Source of the DNA: Stenotrophomonas lactitubi
GTDB taxonomy: Bacteria; Pseudomonadota; Gammaproteobacteria; Xanthomonadales; Xanthomonadaceae
Length of the DNA: 64,000 bases
Direction: 5' to 3'
Assembly: GCF_002803515.1 (NCBI RefSeq)
Contig: NZ_PHQX01000001.1
Span: 930,001 to 994,000 of the forward strand
This document shows positions 38,475-47,623 of this stretch, piece after piece. Made by a program: the position numbers and the translations under genes. The notes beneath the pieces are model-generated. The model worked only from the letters and a program-made list of their open reading frames with translations. It did no database searches and was not told the DNA's origin. How positions within the stretch are numbered: the stretch's first letter is position 1; each line of letters begins with the position of its first letter.

Positions 38475-38576
38475 GGCGGGGCGCTGTGGGGTTGCGGGGT
38501 GTGAGCCGCATGGATGCGGCGACCAAGCCCCCAGGGACGGGTTCACGGCGGCCCCGCAACCCCACAGCTCCCCGCC
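38475..38576. repeat. Long hairpin with 25-bp arms and a 52-nt loop (copy B)
   Basis: Left arm 38475-38499 and right arm 38552-38576 are complementary at 24 of 25 positions. The loop 38500-38551 is the same length as in copy A (13080-13131); 40 of 52 bases are identical, including the first 24 after the closing base. The arm sequences are different from copy A. It lies 81 bp after the DUF445 stop. Confidence 0.8.
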
Positions 38577-38657
38577 ATCCCGCAGGAAACCAGCTGTGGC
38601 TGTTGCTCTGGCTCCGGCCTCTGCGGGTGCCGGGCGCAGCCCGGCCGGGAACCCATC

Positions 38658-39944
38658 TCAGAAACGGAACAACACCGTCGCCGCATGCAGCAGCAGGCCG
38701 ATCAGGCCGCCGACCAGGGTGCCGTTGAAGCGGATGAACTGCAGGTCACGGCCCACGCTCAGTTCCAGCTGCTCGACCAGGTGGCGCTCGTCCCAGCTCT
38801 TCACGGTCTGCGCGATATGGGTGGTGACGCCCTCGCGCAGGCGCCCGGTGAGGCGCTGTGCGCCTTCCAGCAGGTGCTGGTTCAACGCCTCGCGCAACGC
38901 CGGGTCCGATTGCAGGCTGTCGCCCAGCGAGGCCAGGCTGCGCTGCAGATGGCCGACCAGTGCCGAATCCTCGCGCTGCAGATCGCCACGCAGGCTGGCC
39001 TGGATGCGCGACCACAGGCCCTGTACGTACTCCTGCAGGGCAGGGTGGTCGATCATTTCCTGCTTGAGCTGCTCGATGCGCTCGGCCAGTGCCGGGTCTT
39101 CGCGCAGGCGCTGCACGTAGTTGCCCAGCCACTGCTCGTAATCCTGGCGCAGCGGATGCTGCGGCTCGGCCAGCACCTGCTGCAGTTCTTCCAGCACCGC
39201 CCGTGCCAGGCGTTCGGCAAGGTTGTCGCCGATCTCATCGATCGGCTTGATCCAGTTCACCGTGCTCGACAGCGTCGGCCATTCGCGCTGGATGTAGCGC
39301 ACGATCAGCTGCGAAGCGCGTTCCTTCACTTCCGGCTGTTCCAGCCAACGCCCCAACCGTTGCAGGCCTTCGTCCAGCACCCGCTGGTGGCGGCCATCGG
39401 CGGTCAGCAGGCCCAGCAGTTCGCCGGCGGTGGCCGCGGCATTCCACTGCCGCAGCTGCTGCACCACGAAGCTGTGCAGCTGCCGTCGCACCGCAGCTTC
39501 ATCGAAGAAGTCCAGCGCCTGCAGTGCCCAGCCACGGGCCATGTCGGCCAGCATCCGTGACCGCGCGGGATCGGCCAGCCAGCTGCCGAGGCGGCTGGCC
39601 GGGTCGAACACCTGCAGCTTGGCCAGCAGCACCGTCGGTTCCAGGAACTGGTCGCGCACGAACAGGGCCAGGCTGTCGCCGATGCGTTCCTTGCTGCGCG
39701 GAATGATCGCCGTATGCGGAATCGGCAGGCCCATCGGCCGCCGGAACAGGGCGACTACCGCGAACCAGTCCGCGAGTGCGCCGACGGCGGCAGCCTCGCA
39801 GAAGGCCGAGACCCAGGCCCAGATGCCGCGCTCACCCTGCCAGTGGCTGACCGCGAAGCCGGCCAGCATCAACAGCAACAGGCCAAGGGCGAGGGCTTTC
39901 AGGCGCCGCAGCTGAGCGCGGCGCGGATCGATGGCAGACGTCAT
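38658..39944 (-). CDS. DUF445 membrane protein
   Basis: The 428-residue protein matches DUF445 (YjiN-like). It has an N-terminal helix (LKALALGLLLLMLAGFAVSHW), a second near EAAAVGALADWFAVVALFRRPMGLPIPHTAIIPRSKERIGDSL (the family signature), a long helical/coiled-coil middle of about 330 residues and a C-terminal helix (FNGTLVGGLIGLLLHAATVLF). Both ends are therefore in the membrane with a large domain between. The function of the family is not known. Monocistronic, flanked by repeats at both ends. Confidence 0.85.
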   Translation of the reverse strand: MTSAIDPRRAQLRRLKALALGLLLLMLAGFAVSHWQGERGIWAWVSAFCEAAAVGALADWFAVVALFRRPMGLPIPHTAIIPRSKERIGDSLALFVRDQFLEPTVLLAKLQVFDPASRLGSWLADPARSRMLADMARGWALQALDFFDEAAVRRQLHSFVVQQLRQWNAAATAGELLGLLTADGRHQRVLDEGLQRLGRWLEQPEVKERASQLIVRYIQREWPTLSSTVNWIKPIDEIGDNLAERLARAVLEELQQVLAEPQHPLRQDYEQWLGNYVQRLREDPALAERIEQLKQEMIDHPALQEYVQGLWSRIQASLRGDLQREDSALVGHLQRSLASLGDSLQSDPALREALNQHLLEGAQRLTGRLREGVTTHIAQTVKSWDERHLVEQLELSVGRDLQFIRFNGTLVGGLIGLLLHAATVLFRF

Positions 39945-39980
39945 GCCTGAAGTCTACCCGCAGGCCGGTGACGCCTACCT

Positions 39981-40049
39981 GTAGAGCCGAGCCCATGCTC
40001 GGCTGCTCTTTGCCGCGCGCAAGGCAGCCGAGCATGGGCTCGGCTCTAC
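39981..40049. repeat. Inverted pair of SMAG elements
   Basis: GTAGAGCCGAGCCCATGCTC at 39981 is mirrored by an inverted copy ending at 40049. It lies 20 bp before the ParB-like gene's stop (40069). Confidence 0.85.
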
Positions 40050-40068
40050 AGCGGCGTGACGCGATCGG

Positions 40069-40953
40069 TTACAGCGCTTCCAGCTGCTTGCGCAGGTGGG
40101 CCAGCTGTGCGCGCAGGGTGTCGTTCTCGCGGGTCAGGTTCACCACGCGACGGCGCAGCGCCGGGGCATCCTCGCCCAGCTGCTCCAGCGCAGCCAGTAC
40201 CTCGGCATCGCGGCTGGCGATCTCATCCTCGTTGGCTTCTTCGAAGTCCATTTCCGGCGACTCCGTTTCCGGCTTCGGCGCGCGCGGCTTGCGCTTGGAT
40301 TCACGCACACGCTTTGCAGCCTGCTTCAGCTCATCCTTGCCACCGGCAGCAGCGGCGCGCTGCTCTTCTTCCGGCAGGTCAGCCACGGCAGCAGCGGCGC
40401 TGATCGAGATCATGCCGGCCTTCACCGCTTCCACCACCTCGGCGGCGGCCTGGGCGTGGATGCGCTCGATCATGCCGACCTGGCTGGTGCTCAGCTTGGC
40501 TTCGCGGGCCAGTTCGGCACGGCTGATCTTCGGCGCCGGTTCCCACGGCGGGCTGTCCTCGCCGGCCTCGTCGGCAGGCTCGGCGGTGCCATCACTTTCC
40601 CGCTGCAGCTGCGCCTGCTCGACCTGCTTGCGCGCGGACAGGATGTCGCGCTTGCGCAGGGCCAGCACGCCGCGCTGGAAATCGGAGACGCTGCGCCGGC
40701 CCAGGTGCTGCTCGATCATCCACAGGTGCACGTCTTCCATGCTCTGGAAGCGGGTGTTCTGCACGGTATTGAACGGCAGGCCATGCTTCTGGCAGATGCC
40801 GTAACGGTTGTGTCCATCCACCAGCACCTCGCCCCACAGCACCAGCGCATCGCGGCAGCCTTCGGCGAGGATGCTGCGCTCCAGCGCCTCGTGTTCGTCC
40901 GCGGTGAGCGGGTCGATGTAGGCCTTGAGTTCTTCTTTGACGACGATGTTCAT
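40069..40953 (-). CDS. ParB/Srx-domain protein with HTH, stand-alone
   Basis: The 294-residue protein has a ParB/sulfiredoxin-like N-terminal domain (KAYIDPLTADEHEALERSILAEG, VLVDGHNRYGICQKHGLPF), a helix-turn-helix region (ISRAELAREAKLSTSQVGMIERI) and a charged linker ending in a C-terminal coiled coil (LRRRVVNLTRENDTLRAQLAHLRKQLEAL). There is no parA neighbour and the box is not that of chromosomal ParB (CTP-binding GERR is absent), so it is probably not a partition protein. Xanthomonad homologues are annotated as replication/partition related. A DNA-binding regulatory role is inferred. ATG 40953 is chosen (MNIVVKEELKAY); GTG 40959 is possible. Confidence 0.78.
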   Translation of the reverse strand: MNIVVKEELKAYIDPLTADEHEALERSILAEGCRDALVLWGEVLVDGHNRYGICQKHGLPFNTVQNTRFQSMEDVHLWMIEQHLGRRSVSDFQRGVLALRKRDILSARKQVEQAQLQRESDGTAEPADEAGEDSPPWEPAPKISRAELAREAKLSTSQVGMIERIHAQAAAEVVEAVKAGMISISAAAAVADLPEEEQRAAAAGGKDELKQAAKRVRESKRKPRAPKPETESPEMDFEEANEDEIASRDAEVLAALEQLGEDAPALRRRVVNLTRENDTLRAQLAHLRKQLEAL

Positions 40954-41016
40954 GGGCACGGCAACGGACAGGAGCGGAACCGCCCATTGTACCCGCTCGC
41001 CACCACCGCCCCGACC

Positions 41017-42369
41017 TCAGGCGGTGGCCCGGATCATCTCGCCCAGGGTGTCGGTGATCTGGTCGATCTGTGCCTTGTCCACGATCAATGGAGGTGACAA
41101 CGCGATGATGTCGCCGGTACAGCGCACCAGCAGGCGCCCGTCGTGGAAGCAGCGGCGGAACACCTCGTAGCCACGGCTGCCGGGGGCGTCCTTGCGCGGC
41201 GCCAGCTCCACCGCACCGACCAGGCCGAAGTTGCGGATGTCGATCACGTTCGGCAGCCCCTGCAGGGCATGCAGGCGCTCCTGCCAGTACTCGCCCAGTT
41301 CGATGGCACGCTCGAACAGGCGTTCCTCGGCGTAGACGTCCAGCGTGGCCAGCGCCGCCGCGCAGGCCAACGGGTGGCCCGAATAGGTATAGCCATGGAA
41401 CAGCTCGATGGCCTGTGGCGGACCCTGCATGAAGCTGGCATGCACGCTGTCGCCGACCAGCACGCCACCCAGCGGCACCGCGCCGTTGCTGGCGCCCTTG
41501 GCAAAGGTCAGCAGATCCGGGGTGACCCCGAAACGCTGTGCGGCGAATGCCATGCCGACCCGGCCGAACCCGGTGATGACTTCATCGAACACCAGCAGGA
41601 TGCCGTGCTGGTCGCAGATCTCGCGCAGGCGCTGCAGATACCCCGGTGCCGGCAGGATCACACCGGCCGACCCAGCAATGGGCTCGACGAACACGGCGGC
41701 AATGGTGGAGGGATCGTGCAGGGCGATCAGCCGTTCCAGATCGTCGGCCAGCTCGGCCCCCTGGCGCGGCAGGCCCTTGCTGAAGGCATTGCGTGACAGG
41801 TCCAGCGTATGCCGCAGGTAGTCCACGCCGCCCAGCTGCAGGCCGAACTGGCGGCGGTTGTTGGGCAGCCCGCCCAAGGCCATGCCGCCGAAGCCGACCC
41901 CGTGGTAGGCCTTCTCGCGGCTGATGAAACGCGTGCGTTGGCCTTCGCCACGCAGGCGGTGGTGGGCCAGCACGATCTTCATCGCCGAATCCACTGCCTC
42001 CGAGCCCGAGCTGGTGAAGAACACGTGGTTCAGCCCGGCCGGAGCCAGCGCCGCCAGTCGCTGCGCCAGGGCGAAGGCCGGCGGCGAACCCATCTGGAAG
42101 GCGGGCGAGTAATCGAGCGTGGCGGCCTGCTCGGCGATCGCGTCGACGATGCGCCGGCGCGCATGCCCTGCATTGCAGCACCACAGGCCAGCGGTGCCAT
42201 CAAGGATGGCGCGCCCATCCACGTCTTCGTAGTGCATGCCCTCGGCGCGTACCAGCATGCGCGGCGCGCCCTTGTACTGGCGGTTGGCAGTGAACGGCAT
42301 CCAGTACGCGTCCAGTGAATCGGGGCGCTGGGTGGCCAGGTCGTGCAGGTCGCTTGCAGGGGTTTTCAT
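41017..42369 (-). CDS. Omega-amino acid / beta-alanine:pyruvate aminotransferase
   Basis: The 450-residue class III PLP enzyme shows YWMPFTANRQYKGAPR (near residue 22), NHVFFTSSGSEAVDSAMKI, KAYHGVGFGG, VFDEVITGFGRVG and the PLP lysine in LLTFAKGASNGAVPLG. The N-terminal and overall pattern resemble Pseudomonas omega-amino acid:pyruvate aminotransferases, which accept beta-alanine and GABA with pyruvate as amino acceptor. It is divergent from an aldehyde dehydrogenase gene across about 200 bp. In this window it is the only candidate for the GABA-to-succinate-semialdehyde step, though that is inferred. Lengths fit the family (about 445-450). Confidence 0.88.
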   Translation of the reverse strand: MKTPASDLHDLATQRPDSLDAYWMPFTANRQYKGAPRMLVRAEGMHYEDVDGRAILDGTAGLWCCNAGHARRRIVDAIAEQAATLDYSPAFQMGSPPAFALAQRLAALAPAGLNHVFFTSSGSEAVDSAMKIVLAHHRLRGEGQRTRFISREKAYHGVGFGGMALGGLPNNRRQFGLQLGGVDYLRHTLDLSRNAFSKGLPRQGAELADDLERLIALHDPSTIAAVFVEPIAGSAGVILPAPGYLQRLREICDQHGILLVFDEVITGFGRVGMAFAAQRFGVTPDLLTFAKGASNGAVPLGGVLVGDSVHASFMQGPPQAIELFHGYTYSGHPLACAAALATLDVYAEERLFERAIELGEYWQERLHALQGLPNVIDIRNFGLVGAVELAPRKDAPGSRGYEVFRRCFHDGRLLVRCTGDIIALSPPLIVDKAQIDQITDTLGEMIRATA

Positions 42370-42435
42370 GCCGGCTCCATCGGGTCCGATGGTTGTGACT
42401 CTAGCGCAGCCGCGTCACGGATCTGTCGGCAGGCA

Positions 42436-42493
42436 TGGCCGGGCGCTACCGTTCGGGCCTCGACCTTGTGGTAGCGCCGGGCCATGCCCGGCG
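42436..42493. repeat. Inverted SMAG pair (GTAGCGCCGGGC subtype)
   Basis: A palindromic half ending GCGCTACC (about 42436-42450) is inverted relative to GTAGCGCCGGGCCATGCCCG at 42471 onward. It lies between the aminotransferase and aldehyde dehydrogenase genes. The same subtype occurs at 1787. Confidence 0.65.
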
Positions 42494-42571
42494 AGCGCGC
42501 AGCGCGGTCGATCACGGTGGGGTCGCGGCCGCGCCGGTATAAACAAGGATCGTTGATTGCTGGAGCGACCC

Positions 42572-44068
42572 ATGACCCACTTCCCCGACCGCAGCCACTG
42601 GCAGGCCCTGTCCAGCCGCGTGGCGATTCCCGGGCAAGCGTTCATCGATGGCCGCTACGTGGATGCCGCCAGCGGCGCGCGCTTTGACTGCATCAGCCCG
42701 ATCGACGGGCGCGTACTGGGCGCAGTGGCCGACTGTGACGCGCAGGACGTGGACCGTGCGGTGGCCTCGGCGCGCCGCGCGTTCGAGGCAGGCCACTGGT
42801 CGCAGGCCAGCCCCGCCCATCGCAAGCGCGTGCTGCTGGCACTGGCCGCGCTGGTGGAGACGCATGCTGATGAGCTGGCTCTGCTGGAAACGCTGGACAT
42901 GGGCAAGCCGATCCGCGATGCGCGCCGCATCGACCTGCCCGGCGTGGTGCGCTGCCTGACCTGGACCGCCGAAGCGGTGGACAAGCTGTACGGTGAAATC
43001 GCGCCCACCGGCCCGCACGAGCTGGGCCTGGTGACACGCGAGGCCGCAGGCGTGGTGGCGGCCATCGTGCCGTGGAATTTTCCGCTGCTGATGGCCTGCT
43101 GGAAGATCGCGCCGGCCTTGGCGATGGGAAATTCGGTGGTGCTCAAGCCCTCCGAGCGCTCGCCGCTGAGTGCGTTGCGGCTGGCCGTACTGGCGGCCGA
43201 AGCGGGATTGCCCGAGGGCGTACTGAACGTGCTGCCGGGCCACGGTTCACGCGTGGGTGAGCCGCTTGCCCTGCACATGGATGTGGACGTGCTGGCCTTC
43301 ACCGGCTCCACCGCTACCGGCGCGAAGCTGCTGGAGTACGCCGGCCGTTCCAACCTCAAGCGGGTGTGGCTGGAATGTGGTGGCAAGAGCCCGCACGTGG
43401 TGTTCGCCGATGCGCCGGACCTGGATGCGGCGGCCAAGGGCGTGGCGCAGGGCATCTTCTTCAACCAGGGTGAGGTATGCACGGCCGGTTCGCGGTTGCT
43501 GGTGCAGCGTTCGATCCGCGATGACTTCGTGCACCAGGTGATCGCCTATGGCCAGCGCATGCAGCCCCGCCATCCGCTGGAGGCAGATGCCCCGATGGGG
43601 GCGTTGGTCGATGCCGCGCACGTGGACAAGGTGCTGGCCGACATCGCCCGCGCCGAAGCCGATGGCGCGCGGCTGTTGCTGGGCGGCCAGCGTGCCGAGG
43701 TGGAGGCGGGCGGTTGCTATGTGCAGCCGACGGTGTTCGACCAGGTGCGGCCGGAGCAGGCGCTGGCCCGCGAGGAAGTGTTCGGCCCGGTGCTGGCGGT
43801 GCTTGGCTTCGACGACGAAGCCGAGGCCGTGCGCGTGGCCAACGACAGCCGCTACGGGCTGGCCGCCGGCCTGTGGACGCGGGATCTCGGTCGCGCCCAT
43901 CGCGTGGCCCGCCAACTGCGTGCGGGCAGCGTATGGGTGAACGGCTGGGACGGCGGTGACATGACGGCGCCGTTCGGCGGCTACAAGCAGTCCGGCAACG
44001 GCCGCGACAAATCGCTGCACGCCTTCGACAAGTACAGCGAGATGAAGGCCACCTGGATCCAGTTGTAG
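42572..44068 (+). CDS. Aldehyde dehydrogenase, PuuC-like
   Basis: The 498-residue NAD(P)-dependent dehydrogenase has the catalytic Cys in FFNQGEVCTAGSRLLV (near residue 302), the catalytic Glu in WLECGGKSPHVVF, the Rossmann part in VVLKPSERSPLSALRLAVLA and the C-terminal WVNGWDGGDMTAPFGGYKQSGNGRDKS. The close agreement with PuuC (gamma-glutamyl-gamma-aminobutyraldehyde dehydrogenase) suggests oxidation of gamma-glutamylaminobutyraldehyde, but related enzymes act on other omega-aminoaldehydes. ATG 42572 is preferred, with GGAG seven bases upstream. It is divergent from the aminotransferase and lies about 6 kb from puuB/puuD. Confidence 0.85.
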   Translation: MTHFPDRSHWQALSSRVAIPGQAFIDGRYVDAASGARFDCISPIDGRVLGAVADCDAQDVDRAVASARRAFEAGHWSQASPAHRKRVLLALAALVETHADELALLETLDMGKPIRDARRIDLPGVVRCLTWTAEAVDKLYGEIAPTGPHELGLVTREAAGVVAAIVPWNFPLLMACWKIAPALAMGNSVVLKPSERSPLSALRLAVLAAEAGLPEGVLNVLPGHGSRVGEPLALHMDVDVLAFTGSTATGAKLLEYAGRSNLKRVWLECGGKSPHVVFADAPDLDAAAKGVAQGIFFNQGEVCTAGSRLLVQRSIRDDFVHQVIAYGQRMQPRHPLEADAPMGALVDAAHVDKVLADIARAEADGARLLLGGQRAEVEAGGCYVQPTVFDQVRPEQALAREEVFGPVLAVLGFDDEAEAVRVANDSRYGLAAGLWTRDLGRAHRVARQLRAGSVWVNGWDGGDMTAPFGGYKQSGNGRDKSLHAFDKYSEMKATWIQL

Positions 44069-44099
44069 CGCCGCGCCGCGCCGCGCCCGGCTGCCTTTG

Positions 44100-44157
44100 G
44101 TAGACGCCAACCTTGGTTGGCGCCGGGCAGATTCATCCACGCATGGCGTGGATCTAC
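44100..44157. repeat. Two adjacent SMAG-type palindromes
   Basis: GTAG then ACGCCAACC / GGTTGGCG (44100-44122), followed by the ATCCACGC subtype in the opposite orientation (44135-44157). It follows the aldehyde dehydrogenase gene. Confidence 0.65.
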
Positions 44158-44288
44158 TGTAGAGGCGGCATGGTGGGATTCATCCACGCAGAAAGAATTC
44201 GTTGGCGTCGGTGTCGCCTGAAACCATTGCCCCGGGGGGACCGCCAAGCGTGGCAGAATCGGTCGATCCGCCGTTACCCGCCTTGCCG

Positions 44289-45569
44289 ATGTCGACGATC
44301 ACCGCTGCCGCGCCACCCGTGAATTCTCCCCGCCGTGTCCTGCTGGCCAGCCTGATCGGTACCACCATCGAGTTCTTCGACTTCTACATCTACGCCACCG
44401 CCGCGGTGCTGGTGTTCCCGCACCTGTTCTTCCCGGAAAGCAGTGACCAGGCCGCATTGCTGCAGTCGCTGGCGACCTTCGCGGTGGCCTTCATCGCGCG
44501 CCCGGTCGGCTCGGCGGTGTTCGGCCACTTCGGTGACCGTATCGGCCGCAAGGCCACACTGGTGGCTGCATTGCTGACCATGGGCCTGTCCACGGTCGCC
44601 ATCGGCCTGCTGCCGACCCATGCGCAGATCGGCCTGTGGGCGCCGGCGCTGCTGGCCCTGTGCCGCTTCGGCCAAGGTCTGGGCCTGGGAGGCGAGTGGG
44701 GTGGGGCGGTGCTGCTGGCCACCGAAAACGCACCGCCGGGCAAGCGCGCCTGGTACGGCATGTTCCCGCAGCTGGGTGCACCGATCGGTTTCCTGCTTTC
44801 GGCAGGCATCTTCCTGCTGCTCGGCCGCTGCCTGGGCCAGGACGATTTCCTGCAATGGGGCTGGCGTATTCCGTTCGTGGCCAGCGCACTGCTGGTCGGC
44901 CTGGGCCTGTGGGTGCGCCTGAACATCCACGAGACGCCGGATTTCAAGCGCGCGCTGGAGCGCAAGGCACCGGTGCGCCTGCCGATGTGGACCGTGCTGC
45001 GCGACCATCCGCTGCCGATGTTGCTGGGCACGCTGGGTGCGTTCGCCACCTTCGTGCTGTTCTACCTGATGACAGTGTTCAGCCTCGGCCACGGCACCGC
45101 CGTGCTGGGCTACAGCCGCGAACAGTTCCTGCTGATGCAGATGGTGGCGATGCTGTTCTTCGCCGCCGGTATCCCGCTGTCGGCACGTTACGGCGACCGC
45201 TGGGGGACGCGCCGCACGATGGCCATCGCCAGTCTGCTGATCATCGGCTTCGGCGTGCTGTTCGCACCGCTGTTCCAGCCCGGCAGCCCGTGGCTGGTGC
45301 TGACGTTCCTGTGCCTGGGCCTGTTCCTGATGGGGCTGACCTATGGCCCCTGCGGCACCTTCCTGGCCGAGATCTACCCGGTGGAGGTGCGCTACACCGG
45401 CGCCTCGCTGTCGTTCAACCTGGCGGGCATTCTTGGTGCAGCGCCGGCGCCGTACCTGGCTACCTGGCTGGCCGAGCGCTACGGGCTGGTCGCGGTCGGC
45501 TACTACCTGTGCCTGACCGCGGTGGTCACGTTGTGTGCGCTGCTGGCGCTGCAGCGCCGCCAGCACTGA
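44289..45569 (+). CDS. MHS-family MFS metabolite:H+ symporter
   Basis: The 426-residue transporter has twelve helices. The first is LLASLIGTTIEFFDFYIYATAAVLVF, and the signature loop FGHFGDRIGRKATLV and RRTMAIASLLIIGFGVL fit the metabolite:H+ symporter family (ProP, ShiA, KgtP). EFFDFYIYA is a common helix-1 sequence. The C-terminal half contains ATFVLFYLMTVFSLGHGT and TYGPCGTFLAEIYPVEVRYTGASLSFN. Substrate unknown; neighbouring genes hint at an amino acid or short organic acid. ATG 44289 is chosen; an ATG 87 bases upstream would add a non-helical tail. It ends one base before the bacteriohemerythrin gene's stop (convergent). Confidence 0.88.
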   Translation: MSTITAAAPPVNSPRRVLLASLIGTTIEFFDFYIYATAAVLVFPHLFFPESSDQAALLQSLATFAVAFIARPVGSAVFGHFGDRIGRKATLVAALLTMGLSTVAIGLLPTHAQIGLWAPALLALCRFGQGLGLGGEWGGAVLLATENAPPGKRAWYGMFPQLGAPIGFLLSAGIFLLLGRCLGQDDFLQWGWRIPFVASALLVGLGLWVRLNIHETPDFKRALERKAPVRLPMWTVLRDHPLPMLLGTLGAFATFVLFYLMTVFSLGHGTAVLGYSREQFLLMQMVAMLFFAAGIPLSARYGDRWGTRRTMAIASLLIIGFGVLFAPLFQPGSPWLVLTFLCLGLFLMGLTYGPCGTFLAEIYPVEVRYTGASLSFNLAGILGAAPAPYLATWLAERYGLVAVGYYLCLTAVVTLCALLALQRRQH

Positions 45570-46031
45570 TCAGCCGAAGAAGCGCTTGAGCGTGCGGCCC
45601 AGCCAGCCGCCGCTCTGGTGTTCGCGGGCAAACTGGTTCAGGTGCTGCTTGACCTGTTCGGCATAGGCCTGGTCGTCGCCGCGGATGTGGTTGAACAGCC
45701 AGCGCGAGAGCATGGTGCGCAGTTCGTCACTGATGTCCTCGCCGGCCTGGAAGCGCATGCGGTATTCCGATACCCGCTTGATGAAGACCTCATGCACACG
45801 TTTGTGCGCGGCGCAGAACGGATAGCCCGCTTCCTCCATCAGCTCTTCTTCGAATGCGAAGTGCGACATGGTGTAGTCCACCACCTCGTCGATCACTTCG
45901 CCCACTGCGGCGCGCTGCAGGCTGGTCTGCGCCACGTGCAGGTGGTTGAGCATTTCGATGATGCGGCGGTGTTGTTGATCGATCACATCGATGCCGATGT
46001 TCAGATCGTCCTGCCAGACCAGTAGTGCCAT
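45570..46031 (-). CDS. Bacteriohemerythrin
   Basis: The 153-residue oxygen-binding protein shows the full di-iron site: His in [10 protein letters not shown], His and Glu in [15 protein letters not shown], two His in [11 protein letters not shown] and His with Asp in [11 protein letters not shown]. The motif order matches single-domain bacteriohemerythrins. Such proteins carry or sense oxygen and may guide motility. ATG 46031 has GGGGAG upstream. It lies 86 bp before the end of the REC-GGDEF gene on the same strand, so both are probably in the same transcriptional direction with some functional link to oxygen or c-di-GMP signalling. Confidence 0.93.
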   Translation of the reverse strand: MALLVWQDDLNIGIDVIDQQHRRIIEMLNHLHVAQTSLQRAAVGEVIDEVVDYTMSHFAFEEELMEEAGYPFCAAHKRVHEVFIKRVSEYRMRFQAGEDISDELRTMLSRWLFNHIRGDDQAYAEQVKQHLNQFAREHQSGGWLGRTLKRFFG

Positions 46032-46116
46032 CCCCGGCTCCCCTTCATGCGTATGTCGGGGCCGACTGTAGAGCCGCCGCGCCGGGGCGGCGTTGATCTG
46101 GATCAAAGCATGCCGG

Positions 46117-47475
46117 TCAGGACAGCGCAGCCTCGCGCGGACGCAACGGGCTGGCCACCGTGGTGCAGCTGACCCGGTTGCGGCCGCCGGCCTTGGCCAG
46201 GTACAGCTGGCGATCGGCCTCGGAAATCAACCGGTGCAGTGCATCGCGCTGCGGCCGCAGGCAGCACAGGCCGATGCTGACCGTCATGCGCAGGGTGGCG
46301 CTGCCGATGTCCACTTCCAGCGCGGCGATGCGCTGGCGCAGCTCCTCGAAATAGAGCAGCGCTTCGTCCTGTTCCATGTCCGGCACCAGCAGGCAGAATT
46401 CCTCGCCGCCGAAGCGCGCGATCAGGTCCTGGCTGCGCGCGTGGTCGCCGACGGCACGGGCTACCGCACGCAGCGCATCGTCGCCGGCTTCGTGGCCGTG
46501 GGTGTCGTTGATGTGTTTGAAATGGTCGATGTCGATCATCGCCACCGCCACGCACTGGCCATGCAACTGCAGTTGCGGCAGCTGGCGCTGGCTCTGTTCC
46601 AGGAAGCAGCGGCGGTTGGGCAGGCCGGTGAGGAAATCGCGGGTGGCCAGGTCCTGCAGCGTGCCGATCAGCTCCAGCTGGTCGACGTTCTGCGACACAC
46701 GGCAGAAGAACTCTTCGCGCGAGAAGGGCTTGCGCAGGAAGTCATTGGCGCCGTTCTTCAGGAAACGCGGGATCAGCGACGCATCGGTATTGCCGGAAAT
46801 GCCGATCACCGCCACCTTGTCGCGCGAACGCAGGGTGCGCAGGCGACGGGTGAACTCCACGCCCTGCATGCCCGGCATTTCCTGGTCGACCACGGCCAGG
46901 CGGATCGCCGGGTGGGCCTCGATCGCCGCCAGGCCTTCGTTGCCATCGGCCGCTTCGTACACCTCGTGACCGTACATGCGCAGCAGGGCGGCGGCATAGC
47001 CACGCGCGGACGGCGAGTCGTCCACCACCAGCGCGGCGATGCGCCGGTTGCGCTCCAGGCGCTGCACCAGCCAGACCAGGTAATCGATGCTGCCCGGGGT
47101 GTTCTTCAGTACGTAGTCGATGATCTGCTGCTGCAGCACTCGCTTGCGCAGGTCCTCGTCATACACACCGCTGACCACCACGGTGGGCAGGTTGCGCTTG
47201 AGGAAGAACTCGACCACCGCGTCGCGGTCACCATCGGCCAGCACCAGCCCGGTCAGGACCAGGAACCAGCCGTCCTCGGTGCTGAGCAGCCGGTCGGCCT
47301 CGGCCAGCGAGCTGGCCACCACCACCGGCAGCTCCAGGCGTTGTTCGATTGCCTCCCGCAGCATGCCGGTGAACGCGCGCGAGTTTTCCACCAGCAGGAT
47401 CCGCTGAGGCAGGGGATCGGTCAGGTCGCCATCCAGAGCGGCCTGCGACAGGACGGGCATGATGCGGTGGCTCAT
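46117..47475 (-). CDS. REC-REC-GGDEF diguanylate cyclase
   Basis: The 452-residue soluble protein has two receiver domains and a GGDEF domain. The first receiver ([18 protein letters not shown]) is degenerate: the phosphoacceptor Asp is replaced ([13 protein letters not shown] instead of a D in that strand). The second ([41 protein letters not shown]) is complete. The cyclase has [16 protein letters not shown] in [13 protein letters not shown] and an RxxD inhibitory site (RSQD) five residues before it. ATG 47475 ([11 protein letters not shown]) is chosen. The output is c-di-GMP made in response to an unknown kinase acting on the second receiver. Confidence 0.92.
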   Translation of the reverse strand: MSHRIMPVLSQAALDGDLTDPLPQRILLVENSRAFTGMLREAIEQRLELPVVVASSLAEADRLLSTEDGWFLVLTGLVLADGDRDAVVEFFLKRNLPTVVVSGVYDEDLRKRVLQQQIIDYVLKNTPGSIDYLVWLVQRLERNRRIAALVVDDSPSARGYAAALLRMYGHEVYEAADGNEGLAAIEAHPAIRLAVVDQEMPGMQGVEFTRRLRTLRSRDKVAVIGISGNTDASLIPRFLKNGANDFLRKPFSREEFFCRVSQNVDQLELIGTLQDLATRDFLTGLPNRRCFLEQSQRQLPQLQLHGQCVAVAMIDIDHFKHINDTHGHEAGDDALRAVARAVGDHARSQDLIARFGGEEFCLLVPDMEQDEALLYFEELRQRIAALEVDIGSATLRMTVSIGLCCLRPQRDALHRLISEADRQLYLAKAGGRNRVSCTTVASPLRPREAALS

Positions 47476-47623
47476 GTGGGAAAGTCTTGGCACGGATAGC
47501 GGCGGTTTCGGGCGTAACTTTAGGACGAAAACGTCCATGCCCGTCGCTTGGCCAATTGATTGGACAGGAAGCGGTTAGTATCTGCTGGAGGTTCCCGACG
47601 TTAACTTCGACCTGGAGGTCATT

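Larger units (their letters stand above)
38170..38657. other. 488-bp region between the siderophore receptor and DUF445 genes
   Basis: From left to right: about 200 bp of leader, a Fur box (38379-38397), then the long hairpin with the conserved 52-nt loop (38475-38576), then about 80 bp to the DUF445 stop. No gene is seen. Confidence 0.75.

Noticed and set aside
42557..42571. Upstream ATG-like start for the aldehyde dehydrogenase (LERP extension)
   Set aside because: The GGAG site fits ATG 42572 better, and the extension is not typical of the family.
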